The translations under genes were made by a program, and so were the position numbers. A stretch of DNA of 64,000 nucleotides from Niabella insulamsoli. Its GTDB lineage: Bacteria; Bacteroidota; Bacteroidia; Chitinophagales; Chitinophagaceae. The stretch covers positions 2,170,001 to 2,234,000 of the forward strand of contig NZ_CP190246.1 in the NCBI RefSeq assembly GCF_039652435.2, in the 5' to 3' direction. The first letter of the stretch is position 1, and each line of letters begins with the position of its first letter. This document shows positions 1-9,146 of the stretch, piece by piece. The notes beneath the pieces are model-generated. The model ran no database searches, was not told the DNA's origin, and worked only from the letters and a program-made list of their open reading frames with translations.

Positions 1-1238
1 AGCCCGAATGGATGGAAAAATACTATCTGCTCAACGATCCCGGATTGGAAGAAAAGTGGTTTTCGCCAGAGCATATTGCTGAAGGTTGGAAACCGATGCA
101 TCAACCCTCCCATTGGGAAGACAACGAACTCCGGGATTATGACGGATCGGTATGGTTCCGGAAGCGTTTTGATTCCCTGCCGAAAAATCTCATGGGCCAG
201 GCTACCGTTAGCCTTGGCCAGGTTGATGATTATAACATTTGTTGGGTTAACGGCCATAAGGTCGGTGAAGGATATGGCAATATGAACATGTACTCCTACA
301 CCGTTCCCGACAGTGTGCTAAAAGAAAAGGACAACCTGGTGGTGGTACGGGTCTTCGATGCGGGCGGCAAGGGAGGTATGTATAATATGTTTTGGAGCCC
401 CTATTTTGCCGGCGAGTGGGCGTACAAAAAAGGCGTTCGCATTAATCCTGCTACATTTAAAAAACCTTTGGTACCCAACGCCTATATTTTTGGCACCCCC
501 ACCATTTTATATAATGCTAACATCGCGCCCCTGGCAGCTTTGAGTATCAAAGGATTTGCCTGGTATCAAGGGGAAGCCAACGTTGGCCGCGCTGCTGAAT
601 ATAAAACGCTACTACCCGCAATGATCAATGGTTGGCGCGAAGCCTTCCGCCAGGGTGACCTGCCGTTTCTTATTGTACAACTTCCCAATTATGGACCGCC
701 TTCATCGAAACCAGAGGAGAATGAATGGGCGGAACTCCGGGAAGCCCAATGCAACGCATTGCAGCTGCCCCATACGGCACTGGCCGTTACCATTGATTTG
801 GGTGCGTCTGACAATCTTCATCCACTCAACAAGCTTTCGGTGGGTCAGCGGCTGGCGCAAACGGCTCTTTCTACGGCATATAAATCTGATCAATTTGAAG
901 TAAGCCCGCGCTTTAAAAGTATGAAACGCGAGGGCGACAGCGTTATTATTACGTTTGACCAGGACCTGAAAATCAACAATGGCAAAGCGCTGTTAACCGG
1001 TTTTGCGGTTGCCGGCAGCGACCATTTTTTTCATTGGGCAGTAGCGCATCTGCACGGCAATCGATCGGTGGTATTACGTTGTCGCAAAGTGCCTGATCCA
1101 AGAGATGTAAGATATCTTTGGAGCGGCCAACCGCCAGGCGTTTCACTTTACAATGCTGCGGGCATGCCCGCAACGCCCTTCAGAACTGATGATTTGGAAG
1201 GTTTAACGCATGGAAAAACCTACCACTTTGAAGAATAG
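1..1238 (+). CDS. Sialate O-acetylesterase-like SGNH hydrolase, 5' end cut by window edge
   Basis: The reading frame is open to the left edge (in frame from base 3), so the first Met at base 12 is probably internal. About 412 residues remain of a family usually near 640. What is left has a beta-sandwich insert (about residues 25-115 after that Met; WFRKRF, CWVNGHKVGEG), the GFAWYQGE block of the SGNH fold, and the Asp-x-x-His block (DNLHPLNKLSVGQRLA) carrying the catalytic Asp and His. The GQSN block with the nucleophilic Ser must lie upstream and is not seen. Family members remove acetyl esters from sialic acids or other glycans, usually in the periplasm. It converges on the GH92 gene. Specificity cannot be told from this part; the second SGNH esterase at 30.9-32.6 kb is a different type. 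Confidence 0.85.
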   Translation, partial: PEWMEKYYLLNDPGLEEKWFSPEHIAEGWKPMHQPSHWEDNELRDYDGSVWFRKRFDSLPKNLMGQATVSLGQVDDYNICWVNGHKVGEGYGNMNMYSYTVPDSVLKEKDNLVVVRVFDAGGKGGMYNMFWSPYFAGEWAYKKGVRINPATFKKPLVPNAYIFGTPTILYNANIAPLAALSIKGFAWYQGEANVGRAAEYKTLLPAMINGWREAFRQGDLPFLIVQLPNYGPPSSKPEENEWAELREAQCNALQLPHTALAVTIDLGASDNLHPLNKLSVGQRLAQTALSTAYKSDQFEVSPRFKSMKREGDSVIITFDQDLKINNGKALLTGFAVAGSDHFFHWAVAHLHGNRSVVLRCRKVPDPRDVRYLWSGQPPGVSLYNAAGMPATPFRTDDLEGLTHGKTYHFEE

Positions 1239-1353
1239 CTTTTCCATTATCAATCTCTACAAAATTGGAAATAAACACAGCACACCGATGAAATTAAAAG
1301 AGTTGTATGGCTGTACATCTGTTTGCTATCCGCATGTTTTTTAAAACCAACCA

Positions 1354-3630
1354 TCAATCATGAAGGGATACAGAAAAAGGAGCGGCATCGGCGCTGGTTC
1401 CCCTTTTTTTGTTGGGTTGGCTATCCATTTCCAGTTCCAACACACCGCCTTTCACTATATCATGATAACTGATCCAGTTTTTATGATAAACACTGCCGTT
1501 AAGCTTTACCGAACGCACATACACATTCGAGTCACTATTATTTTTAGCCCTGATTTCAAACTGCTTTCCGTTCTCGAAGGTTATCGTTATCTTTTGAAAA
1601 GCCGGACTGCCAATCACATATTGGTCGGTACCCGGGCATACCGCATAAAGCCCTAAAGCGCTTAGCACATACCACGAAGAGGTTTCTCCCTGATCTTCAT
1701 CGCCGGGAAAACCGCTGGGCCCGGCGTTATAAATTTTTTTCATGATGGTTCTCAACTGTCTTTGCGATTTCCAGGGCTGGCCAGAATAATTGTATAAATA
1801 GGCCGCATGTTGAACAGGTTCATTGCCGTGGGCATACTGTCCCAACCCCTGCAACACCATCTCCCGCATTTCATGAATTTCCTGTTTATAAGAACCGAAC
1901 TTCACGGTATTGGGCGCTGTAAACAAACTATCGAGTTTTGCGTTGAACCGGTCTTTCCCTCCCATCAGTTTCATCAATCCGTGAATGTCGTGAAAGACCG
2001 ACCAGCTCCATTGCCAGGGATTACCTTCAGTGAAAGGATCGCCCCACTCCACGGGATCAAAATCTTCCGGAACCCAGTTGCCTTCTTTGTCGCGCCCGCG
2101 TACAAAACCAACTGTTGTATCGAAAACATTTTTATAATTATAGATTTGACGTTTGAAAATCTGCTCATAAAATTTATGGCCAGTGACTTTTGCAAGTTGA
2201 TACGCGCACCAGTCGTCATAGGCATACTCCAGCGATTTGGCGCCGCTTTCAGATACTTCTTTGTAGGGAATATAACCGAGGCTAAACCAGTATTGGTGGC
2301 CTTCCCGCCCGTTAGAACCACCCCAGGGCCCTTTATTTGTAGCTTCATGCAGATAAGCCTTCAACACTTTTTCCGGATCAAAGGTCCTGATGCCTTTCAT
2401 CCACGCGTCGGTTAATAATGAAATGGCGTGATTACCAATCATGACGCCCGACATGCCGGGATTGGACCATGTGGGAAAGAAGCCGGCCTGCCGTTGCGCA
2501 TCCAGCAGCGATTGCATATATCGGCCCTGCATGGTTGGATGTAGTAAATTGCTCAGCGGAAACTGTGCGCGGAACGTATCCCAGAATCCGTTGTCGGTGT
2601 ACATATACCCATCATAAATTTTGCCATCATAGGGGCTGAAATAATAGGGATCTCCGTTAGCTTTTATATCGTAAAATTTGTGGCTGAACAGGTTTGCCCT
2701 GAACAGGCAGGAGTAAAAAGTTGCCTTATCGCCTTCCGACCCGCCTTCGACTTTCACCCGCGACAAAAGCCCGTTCCATACCGCATTGGCAGCATCGCGT
2801 GTTGCTTCAAAAGTTTTATAACCGCCCAACTCGGTTTGTAAATTGCGCAGGGCTTGCTCAGGGCTGATATAAGAAGATGCTATCTTTGCCTGAACGCGCG
2901 CACCTTTTTTAAACTGAATAAACGCCCCACATTTTTCACCTTTTTGAAAAGACCTATCAACAAACAGGGAATCACCGGCAGCGCTCCATGTACCAAACTT
3001 TACAAAAGGCTGATCGAACTGGATGATAAAATGATTTTTAAATTCCTTGGGTATAAAAATTCCGTTCGTTACATATCCAACAAGCATCCGCTTTTTAGGT
3101 ATAATTTCGACTTCGCAAAATTTGGTATATCCATCAAAAATGATAAAAGATTCATCTTTAGGAAAATCGAACCGCATATGTGCGGCGCGTTCGGTGGGCG
3201 AAATTTCCGTCGTGACGCCATTATCAAATTTCACCTTATAATAGGATGGTTTTGCAATCTCGTTGTCGTGAGAGAAAGCGGCTTGACGTGCTTCTTCTTT
3301 TACTTTTAGCGAACCGCTCACGGGCATCAGCGAAAACACGCCGTAATCGCCCATCCAGGGGCTACACTGGTGCACCTGCTGAAAGCCGCGTATGGTTTTG
3401 GCGTCGTAGGTGTATTTCCACCCATCGCCATTTTTACCGGTTTGCGGCGACCACGAATGAACCGGAAAAGGCAACGCTATTGTCGGGTAAACATTACCGT
3501 AGGACAGGCCCCAGTTGGAGTTTGTGCCCTGTAAGGTATTGACATAGTTTACTAAAGGCTGCTGGGCTCCTGCGACGCCAAATGTAAGCGCTAACAGAAG
3601 GCAGGATATCGACTGGATAAGATTACGCAT
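1354..3630 (-). CDS. GH92 family alpha-mannosidase, secreted
   Basis: A 758-residue protein, the usual GH92 length, with a signal peptide (residues 1 to about 22, ending GVAGAQ). The N-terminal beta-sandwich (about 25-260) has the family opening YVNTLQGT...NVYPTIALPFP and a GFQQVHQCSPW segment. The helical catalytic domain (about 280-740) has DNGFWDTFRAQFPL and GDEDQGE at 643-649, the Glu/Asp-rich signature of calcium-dependent GH92 exo-alpha-mannosidases. These enzymes trim terminal alpha-mannose from N-glycans or mannans in the periplasm. The gene starts 3 bp after the stop of an ECF sigma factor on the same strand, so the two are probably co-transcribed. Which mannose linkage is cleaved cannot be read from the sequence. 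Confidence 0.93.
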   Translation of the reverse strand: MRNLIQSISCLLLALTFGVAGAQQPLVNYVNTLQGTNSNWGLSYGNVYPTIALPFPVHSWSPQTGKNGDGWKYTYDAKTIRGFQQVHQCSPWMGDYGVFSLMPVSGSLKVKEEARQAAFSHDNEIAKPSYYKVKFDNGVTTEISPTERAAHMRFDFPKDESFIIFDGYTKFCEVEIIPKKRMLVGYVTNGIFIPKEFKNHFIIQFDQPFVKFGTWSAAGDSLFVDRSFQKGEKCGAFIQFKKGARVQAKIASSYISPEQALRNLQTELGGYKTFEATRDAANAVWNGLLSRVKVEGGSEGDKATFYSCLFRANLFSHKFYDIKANGDPYYFSPYDGKIYDGYMYTDNGFWDTFRAQFPLSNLLHPTMQGRYMQSLLDAQRQAGFFPTWSNPGMSGVMIGNHAISLLTDAWMKGIRTFDPEKVLKAYLHEATNKGPWGGSNGREGHQYWFSLGYIPYKEVSESGAKSLEYAYDDWCAYQLAKVTGHKFYEQIFKRQIYNYKNVFDTTVGFVRGRDKEGNWVPEDFDPVEWGDPFTEGNPWQWSWSVFHDIHGLMKLMGGKDRFNAKLDSLFTAPNTVKFGSYKQEIHEMREMVLQGLGQYAHGNEPVQHAAYLYNYSGQPWKSQRQLRTIMKKIYNAGPSGFPGDEDQGETSSWYVLSALGLYAVCPGTDQYVIGSPAFQKITITFENGKQFEIRAKNNSDSNVYVRSVKLNGSVYHKNWISYHDIVKGGVLELEMDSQPNKKRGTSADAAPFSVSLHD

Positions 3631-3633
3631 AAA

Positions 3634-4215
3634 TCAATTAGTTGAAAAATCTGAAATACGGGGATTACTTTTTAAAACCTTCAAAGCTTTACTGATATGT
3701 TTTTCAACTGTGCTCACCGATATACCCATAAAGCCGGAAATATCTTTGTAGGAAAGTTGCTCGGTGCGGCTTAATAAAAACGCAGTTTTACATTTATCAG
3801 GAAGCGCATCAATGGAACACTGAATGCTGTAGTTCAGGTCTTTTACTTCAAAATCATAACAATTGTTTTCCGAAATCGTCGAAGCATGTCGGGTATTCAT
3901 TTCTTTTTGATAGGAAGTCCGCACACCGGACGACCTAAATTCGTTAAGGATCCGGAATTTGATGGCTTTGGAAAGATAGCTTCTTAAAGACACCTGGATG
4001 TCGATCTGATAGCGGCGATTATAAAGGTTAAGGAAAAGTTCCTGCACGATATCCTCCGCCAGTTGAGGAGAATCCAGCATTTTTTCGGCCTTATCTTTCA
4101 GCATCATCCGGTACCGTTCGTAGATTTCGTTGAACGCTCGCTTATCATCATTTTTAACCATCAGAAAAAGTTCCTCGTCGGGCAGCTGGTTGTAGCCATT
4201 GTCGTTTTTTATCAT
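3634..4215 (-). CDS. ECF-family RNA polymerase sigma factor
   Basis: The chosen start (Met-Ile-Lys-Asn-Asp) gives 193 residues, normal for Bacteroidota ECF sigmas. An in-frame ATG at 4311 would add a 32-residue leader of unlikely composition. Sigma region 2 lies at about residues 12-80 (DEELFLMVKNDDKRAFNEIYERY, then AEDIVQELFLNLYNRR) and region 4 at about 125-180 (LPDKCKTAFLLSRTEQLSYKDI, then VSTVEKHISKALKVL). Such factors normally sit beside a FecR-type anti-sigma and a SusC with an extra signalling domain. Here the next gene is the GH92 mannosidase 3 bp away, and no anti-sigma gene is adjacent. The start faces the divergent sensor kinase gene. It may control the mannosidase or a distant locus. 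Confidence 0.9.
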   Translation of the reverse strand: MIKNDNGYNQLPDEELFLMVKNDDKRAFNEIYERYRMMLKDKAEKMLDSPQLAEDIVQELFLNLYNRRYQIDIQVSLRSYLSKAIKFRILNEFRSSGVRTSYQKEMNTRHASTISENNCYDFEVKDLNYSIQCSIDALPDKCKTAFLLSRTEQLSYKDISGFMGISVSTVEKHISKALKVLKSNPRISDFSTN

Positions 4216-4405
4216 AGCAATCGATTTTATGGAGCAAAAAATATCGTTAACTCGTTTTGCAATTACAATGTTCCCCATCCTGAAGAAAAACAAGCGTCTT
4301 TTTTGTTTCATTAATCTCCCGAATTGTTCTATTTTTTTGTTTTTATGAGGTAGCGTTGGGCAATGCGTGATTTATTATGTATTTTGTCTGCTACATCAAC
4401 CGGAT

Positions 4406-7400
4406 ATGTTCGCAAGGTTTTTTGCATGTTGGGCCCTTTCGTTTTGCTTAATGCAACACGCGTTTTCACAGTCTTATTACTTCACCCATCACCAGGTAGA
4501 AGATGGATTGTCTAATAACGCTGTATTGTGTATGATGCAGGATAAGCTGGGCTTCATGTGGTTTGGCACCAGGGATGGATTGAACAGGTTCGACGGCCTT
4601 TCTTATAAAATTTTCCGCAATAACCCCATGGATTCGACTTCGATTGGCAACAATGCCATACTCTCTCTCGCCGAGGATACGAACCAGCAGATATGGGTGG
4701 GGACGGAAAAAGGGCTTTATGTTTTTGACGAAATGACTGAAGAATTCAGTCCTATCAAAACAGCGGGTAGCAGCGCGATCCAATCGGTAAAAATAAGCGG
4801 CGGGCTGGTGTTTTTTATAAACATGTATGTCGTGTATAGTTACAACCCGCAAACAAAACAATTGACCTCCTATAATTTCCCTAATGAAGTAACATCTTTT
4901 TCAGTCAGCGACGAGGGAGGTTTGTGGGTGGCCACGGCCAACGGTTGGGTAGCGCGATATAACAAAACAAAAAAGTTGTTTGACCAGCCGTTTGATGTCT
5001 TCAGCAGTTCCAAGCCTGTCGTTTCAAGATCCATACAGTCCCTTTGTGATATCGGATCAGGCCGTTTCCTTGTGGGTACATCCAATGAAGGACTGAAATT
5101 ACTCGATACCCAAAAGAGATCTTACGAAAACCTGATTACGCATAATACAGATCAAACCGACATCACGGTGATGGATATTTTGCAAACAGATACGGATCTG
5201 TACTGGGTGGCGAGCCAGTCAGGAATTTACATCATTAATATTGCTACGAAGGAATATCATCATGTTCAAAAAAAATATGAAGACCCTTATTCGCTCTCAG
5301 ACAATATTGTGCAGTCTCTTTTCCGGGACGAGCAGGGTGGCGTTTGGGCCAGCACTTATTTTGGAGGCGTTAACTATTTTTCCCTGCAGCAGATGGCGTT
5401 TAAAAAATACTTTCCAAAAGCAACCGGCACATCGATCAGCGGCTACGCCGTCGGCGAGATAAGGCAGGACAAGTACGATAAATTATGGATTGCGACAGAG
5501 AATGCGGGGCTGAACAAACTGGATCTTTCCACCGGCGCTTTCACTAATTTTAATCCAACCGATAAAAAAGAAACGATTTCCTATTTCAACGTTCAAAGCC
5601 TTTTGGTGCATGCCGATTCTTTATGGGCTGGCACTTTTTTGCACGGGTTGGATTTATTGGATCTCAATGGCCGGCGTATTCGTAATTATAATACCCTCGA
5701 CCATTCAATCGGCAGTAATTATATTGACGCATTAATTTATACGCGTTCGCGCCGCGTGATGGCTGCGACAGACAAAGGTGCATTTTTATATGACGCTGCC
5801 AAAGATGTATTCGAGCCGGTTACAGCACTGCCCAGGGCTTTTTTCCGCGCCCTGCGGCAGGATCATAAAGGCTATATCTGGTGCGGCACTTACGGCAGTG
5901 GTTTCTATAAATACGACGCCGAAAAAAATACAGCAAAACAGTATTTTTTTGCAATTAACGGCAACCGAAGTATTGCCTGCAATATCATCAATTATATCCA
6001 CTGCTCGGGCGATTTGGTTTGGTTTGCAACGGAAGGCGGACTTTGTCGGTTTAATACCCGCACCAGCAAAGTAACTATTTTCACGACTAAAGACGATCTG
6101 CCGGCGAACGTCATTTATACCATCCTGGAAGATGAACAACAAAACTTGTGGTTGAGCACTTCCAAAGGCCTGGTCCGATTCTCGCCGGGAAGCAATACTG
6201 TTAAAGTGTATACGCGATCAAAAGGGTTGTTGACAGACCAGTTTAACTACCGCTCCGCTTTTAAAGATAAGGTAGGCCGTATGTATTTTGGAAGTGTAAA
6301 AGGATTGGTGAGCTTTCATCCGGACTCGATACCGGTTGCAGATTATTCAGCCCCGGTGTATATTACAGGCTTTCAGATTTATAACAAGGAAATTACAATC
6401 AACAAAAAAAACTCGCCTCTGTCTGCCTCTATCCTTTACACAAAGGCATTGACGCTCCCTTACGACCAGTCCACTTTTAGTATCGATTTTGCAGCGTTAG
6501 ACTACAATGCGCCCTCAAGCATTCGCTATGCCTACAAGATGGAAGGGCTAGACAACATCTGGAATTACCTGCCCAGTAACCGCAAGGCTTATTTCACAGA
6601 ACTGCCACCAGGTAAATACACTTTTGTTGTAAAAGCGCTGACCGATCCGGACGTGTCGGCCGAAAAGTTTGCCCGGCTTCATATCGAAATTTTGCCTCCG
6701 GTATGGGCTACCTGGCAGGCTTATTTCATGTATGTACTTTTGATTGCTTCCATTGCATTCCTGGTGATACGGTTTTTCTACAACCGCTCTAAAGAAAGGA
6801 ACAAACGCCGGCTTGAAAAAATGGCATTTGAAAAGGAAAAGGAACATTATGAGGATAAAATTGATTTCTTTACCAACGTGGCTCATGAAATAAAAACGCC
6901 GCTCACGCTTATTAAAGGGCCAATGGAAAATATCATGGATGAGGTCGACGGCTCCTCACCGATATCTAAAAACCTTGATCTGATGAGCCGCAACGCCGAC
7001 CGGCTCATGTTGCTGGCAAATCAAATTCTCGATTTCAGAAAGATAGAAATGAACGGCTTTCATCTAACCTTTGAACGGCTGGATATTTCTGAATTACTAC
7101 GGGATATCAGTGCGCGGTTTATACCCGTAGCGGCTAATCATCAACTACGCTATGAGATAGATGTTCCGGAAAACATAACGGCGCTGGCCGATGAGGAAGC
7201 GCTCAATAAAATTTTTAATAACCTGATCGATAACGCGATAAAATACGCACATGCGTTTGTGAGCATACGCCTGAGCAAGGTCGATCAATTGCCGCAATAT
7301 GAGATCCGTTTCATCAACGATGGCTTTGTTATTCCACCGGAAGACAGGGAAAAAATCTTCGAAAGCTTTTACAGGATTAAAGACACTGCTGGCCAGGCCG

Positions 7401-7537
7401 GCACGGGCATTGGACTGGTATTGAGCCGCGCGCTGGCCGAAATGCATAGCGGAAGCCTTATCGTTGATGAATCACAGCAGGATAAAAATGTTTTTGTGTT
7501 GCGGCTTCCATTCTCACCTAAAACTGAAACAACATGA
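4406..7537 (+). CDS. Periplasmic glycan-sensing histidine kinase (hybrid-sensor type, lacking its receiver)
   Basis: A 1043-residue sensor. The ATG at 4406 gives a clean signal peptide (MFARFFACWALSFCLMQHAFS); a GTG at 4367 in the same frame is possible but adds 13 unhelpful residues. Reg_prop beta-propeller repeats fill about residues 25-645 (repeated WFGT/WVGT/WIAT-type blades such as GFMWFGTRDGLNRFDG and QIWVGTEKGLYVFD). A Y_Y_Y domain (about 680-755) and one membrane helix (about 760-785) follow. The cytoplasmic kinase has the phosphoacceptor His827 in NVAHEIKTPLTLI, an N box (NNLIDNAIKYAH) and a G box (GTGIGLVLSRAL). Known Bacteroidota relatives bind oligosaccharides between two propellers and carry a fused receiver and AraC domain. 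Here the protein stops after the ATPase domain and the receiver follows as a separate gene overlapping by ATGA. Confidence 0.93.
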   Translation: MFARFFACWALSFCLMQHAFSQSYYFTHHQVEDGLSNNAVLCMMQDKLGFMWFGTRDGLNRFDGLSYKIFRNNPMDSTSIGNNAILSLAEDTNQQIWVGTEKGLYVFDEMTEEFSPIKTAGSSAIQSVKISGGLVFFINMYVVYSYNPQTKQLTSYNFPNEVTSFSVSDEGGLWVATANGWVARYNKTKKLFDQPFDVFSSSKPVVSRSIQSLCDIGSGRFLVGTSNEGLKLLDTQKRSYENLITHNTDQTDITVMDILQTDTDLYWVASQSGIYIINIATKEYHHVQKKYEDPYSLSDNIVQSLFRDEQGGVWASTYFGGVNYFSLQQMAFKKYFPKATGTSISGYAVGEIRQDKYDKLWIATENAGLNKLDLSTGAFTNFNPTDKKETISYFNVQSLLVHADSLWAGTFLHGLDLLDLNGRRIRNYNTLDHSIGSNYIDALIYTRSRRVMAATDKGAFLYDAAKDVFEPVTALPRAFFRALRQDHKGYIWCGTYGSGFYKYDAEKNTAKQYFFAINGNRSIACNIINYIHCSGDLVWFATEGGLCRFNTRTSKVTIFTTKDDLPANVIYTILEDEQQNLWLSTSKGLVRFSPGSNTVKVYTRSKGLLTDQFNYRSAFKDKVGRMYFGSVKGLVSFHPDSIPVADYSAPVYITGFQIYNKEITINKKNSPLSASILYTKALTLPYDQSTFSIDFAALDYNAPSSIRYAYKMEGLDNIWNYLPSNRKAYFTELPPGKYTFVVKALTDPDVSAEKFARLHIEILPPVWATWQAYFMYVLLIASIAFLVIRFFYNRSKERNKRRLEKMAFEKEKEHYEDKIDFFTNVAHEIKTPLTLIKGPMENIMDEVDGSSPISKNLDLMSRNADRLMLLANQILDFRKIEMNGFHLTFERLDISELLRDISARFIPVAANHQLRYEIDVPENITALADEEALNKIFNNLIDNAIKYAHAFVSIRLSKVDQLPQYEIRFINDGFVIPPEDREKIFESFYRIKDTAGQAGTGIGLVLSRALAEMHSGSLIVDESQQDKNVFVLRLPFSPKTETT

Positions 7538-8295
7538 AACCCGTAGTATTATTGGTTGAAGACAACAGGGAAATCCTCGATTTCATAGAAACCAATTTAT
7601 GCGATACCTACACCGTGAAAAAGACAGTTAATGGTAGCGCCGCCCTCAAGCTGCTTCGCGAAGAAGTTATTGATTTGATTGTTAGCGATGTGATGATGCC
7701 GGTGATGGACGGATTTGAACTTTGTAAAATCATTAAATCAGATGTTGAACTCAGCCACTTGCCCTGCATTCTGCTGACAGCAAAAAATACATTGAAAGCC
7801 AGACTACAGGGACTGGAATTGGGCGCTGATGTATATATAGAAAAACCTTTTTCGCCCAAACATCTTAAAATGCAAATCGCAAGCCTGCTGGCCAATCGAA
7901 ATAATATTAAAAACTATTTTGTCAACTCGCCGGTCGCGCAGCTCAAATCGATCGCACATACCAAAGCGGATGAAAAATTCCTGGAGACCGTGAATACTGT
8001 TATCGAGGAGCATTTACAAGACCAGCAGTTAGACGTTGACCGGCTGGCGAAGTATTTGAATATGAGCCGCACCACCTTTTACCGAAAAATAAATTCCATT
8101 TCAGATCTTACACCCAATGATCTTATTAATTTAACAAGATTAAAAAAGGCCGCCAAGCTAATGGGTGACGGCCATAATATCAATGAAGTTTCTGAAATTG
8201 TGGGTTACAATTCGCCCAAAATATTCAGTAGAAACTTTGAAAAACAATTTGGTATGGTACCCTCTGCTTTTATAGGAAAACACTTAAAGAAATGA
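7534..8295 (+). CDS. Response regulator with receiver and AraC-type DNA-binding domain
   Basis: A 253-residue protein. The receiver (about 1-120) has the acidic pair Glu9-Asp10, phosphoacceptor Asp52 (VSDVMMP) and the conserved Lys in CILLTAK. A linker leads to an AraC/XylS helix-turn-helix pair (about 150-250: LDVDRLAKYLNMSRTTFYRKI, then INEVSEIVGYNSPKIFSRNFEKQFG). Its ATG overlaps the kinase stop codon (ATGA), implying translational coupling and 1:1 output. Together the two proteins have exactly the domain order of a hybrid two-component system, so this is very likely the cognate DNA-binding partner. Its targets are probably nearby glycosidase genes (GH92 or the GH16/GH123/GH29 cluster), but no binding site was identified. 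Confidence 0.93.
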   Translation: MKPVVLLVEDNREILDFIETNLCDTYTVKKTVNGSAALKLLREEVIDLIVSDVMMPVMDGFELCKIIKSDVELSHLPCILLTAKNTLKARLQGLELGADVYIEKPFSPKHLKMQIASLLANRNNIKNYFVNSPVAQLKSIAHTKADEKFLETVNTVIEEHLQDQQLDVDRLAKYLNMSRTTFYRKINSISDLTPNDLINLTRLKKAAKLMGDGHNINEVSEIVGYNSPKIFSRNFEKQFGMVPSAFIGKHLKK

Positions 8296-8316
8296 TGTTG
8301 TTCCATCGATTTTCGG

Positions 8317-9096
8317 CTACTTAAACTCATAAAATTTCACCCAGTCAATTTCCATTTCCACCGGCAATTGTGAAGGATCAACCGCGCCCACCCAGCTGCC
8401 GCCCAATTGCATATCAAGCAGCAGGTAATGCGGCCCGTCAGAAAAAGGGAATTGCTCTTTCTTGTCGGTTTCAATGCGCGGATAGGCAAAATTACGTTGC
8501 CCATTTACAAAGAACACCACGCTGTCACGATGCTTTTCGACAGCATATGTATTAAACGCCGCGGGATTGATCTTCGCAGTCGCCGACTGTTTTGGGTTGT
8601 CTTTTATATGCAGATCAATGGTATAAGAGGAATGAACCGTTTGGTAAACATAATCATCATGGCTCAAACGCTCCATAATATCAATTTCGCCGCCTCCCGG
8701 ATATTTTCTTCCCTGGCCCAATAGCCAGAATGCCGGCCAGGCGCCGGTTGCGCCATTCAGCTTAGCGCGTATTTCAAGACGGCCAAAGCCAAAAGTGACT
8801 TTATCTTTTGTATAAACGCCACCGGTGAGATACCTGGCGGTATCATCAACAAGATTTTCGTTACGAATTCCTTTTAATATCAACTTACCATCCCGCATGG
8901 CGTAACACCCATCGTAATCACTCATGTTTCTATGCCAGTCCGACCGCCCTCTCGGAATTTTAGACCATCGTGTCGTATCAAAATGATCGCGCTGATCGAA
9001 GTGTTCTTCCCAGGTTGCAGCAGGCTGGCGCAACACTTTGGATGATGCGCAGGAAGCTGCAAACGCCATAACAAATAGAATAATTGGAATTTTCAT
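8317..9096 (-). CDS. GH16 family glycoside hydrolase, lipoprotein
   Basis: A 259-residue protein with a lipoprotein signal (FAASC, Cys16), so it is probably membrane-anchored in the periplasm or on the cell surface. The catalytic beta-jelly-roll spans about 25-258. The GH16 signature GEIDIME puts the nucleophile at Glu137, the assisting Asp at 139 and the acid/base at Glu142. Surrounding motifs (GFGRLEIRAKLNG, WPAFWLLG, VHSSYTI, YLLLDMQLGGSW) are typical. GH16 enzymes are endo-acting on beta-1,3/1,4-glucans, galactans or, in some gut bacteria, mucin O-glycans; the subfamily cannot be fixed by eye. It is the last gene of a minus-strand run GH29, GH123-like, GH16 (50-53 bp gaps), so an endo-acting role on a host-type glycan is plausible but unproven. 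Confidence 0.9.
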   Translation of the reverse strand: MKIPIILFVMAFAASCASSKVLRQPAATWEEHFDQRDHFDTTRWSKIPRGRSDWHRNMSDYDGCYAMRDGKLILKGIRNENLVDDTARYLTGGVYTKDKVTFGFGRLEIRAKLNGATGAWPAFWLLGQGRKYPGGGEIDIMERLSHDDYVYQTVHSSYTIDLHIKDNPKQSATAKINPAAFNTYAVEKHRDSVVFFVNGQRNFAYPRIETDKKEQFPFSDGPHYLLLDMQLGGSWVGAVDPSQLPVEMEIDWVKFYEFK

Positions 9097-9146
9097 AATC
9101 AGTAATGGTGTTGAAAATTAAACATTTTACCGCCTTGCAATAACGG

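Noticed and set aside
1360..2415. Open frames of 98 and 202 codons on the plus strand inside the GH92 gene
   Set aside because: They are antisense to a well-conserved glycosidase, have no recognisable domain, and arise from the codon pattern of the real gene.
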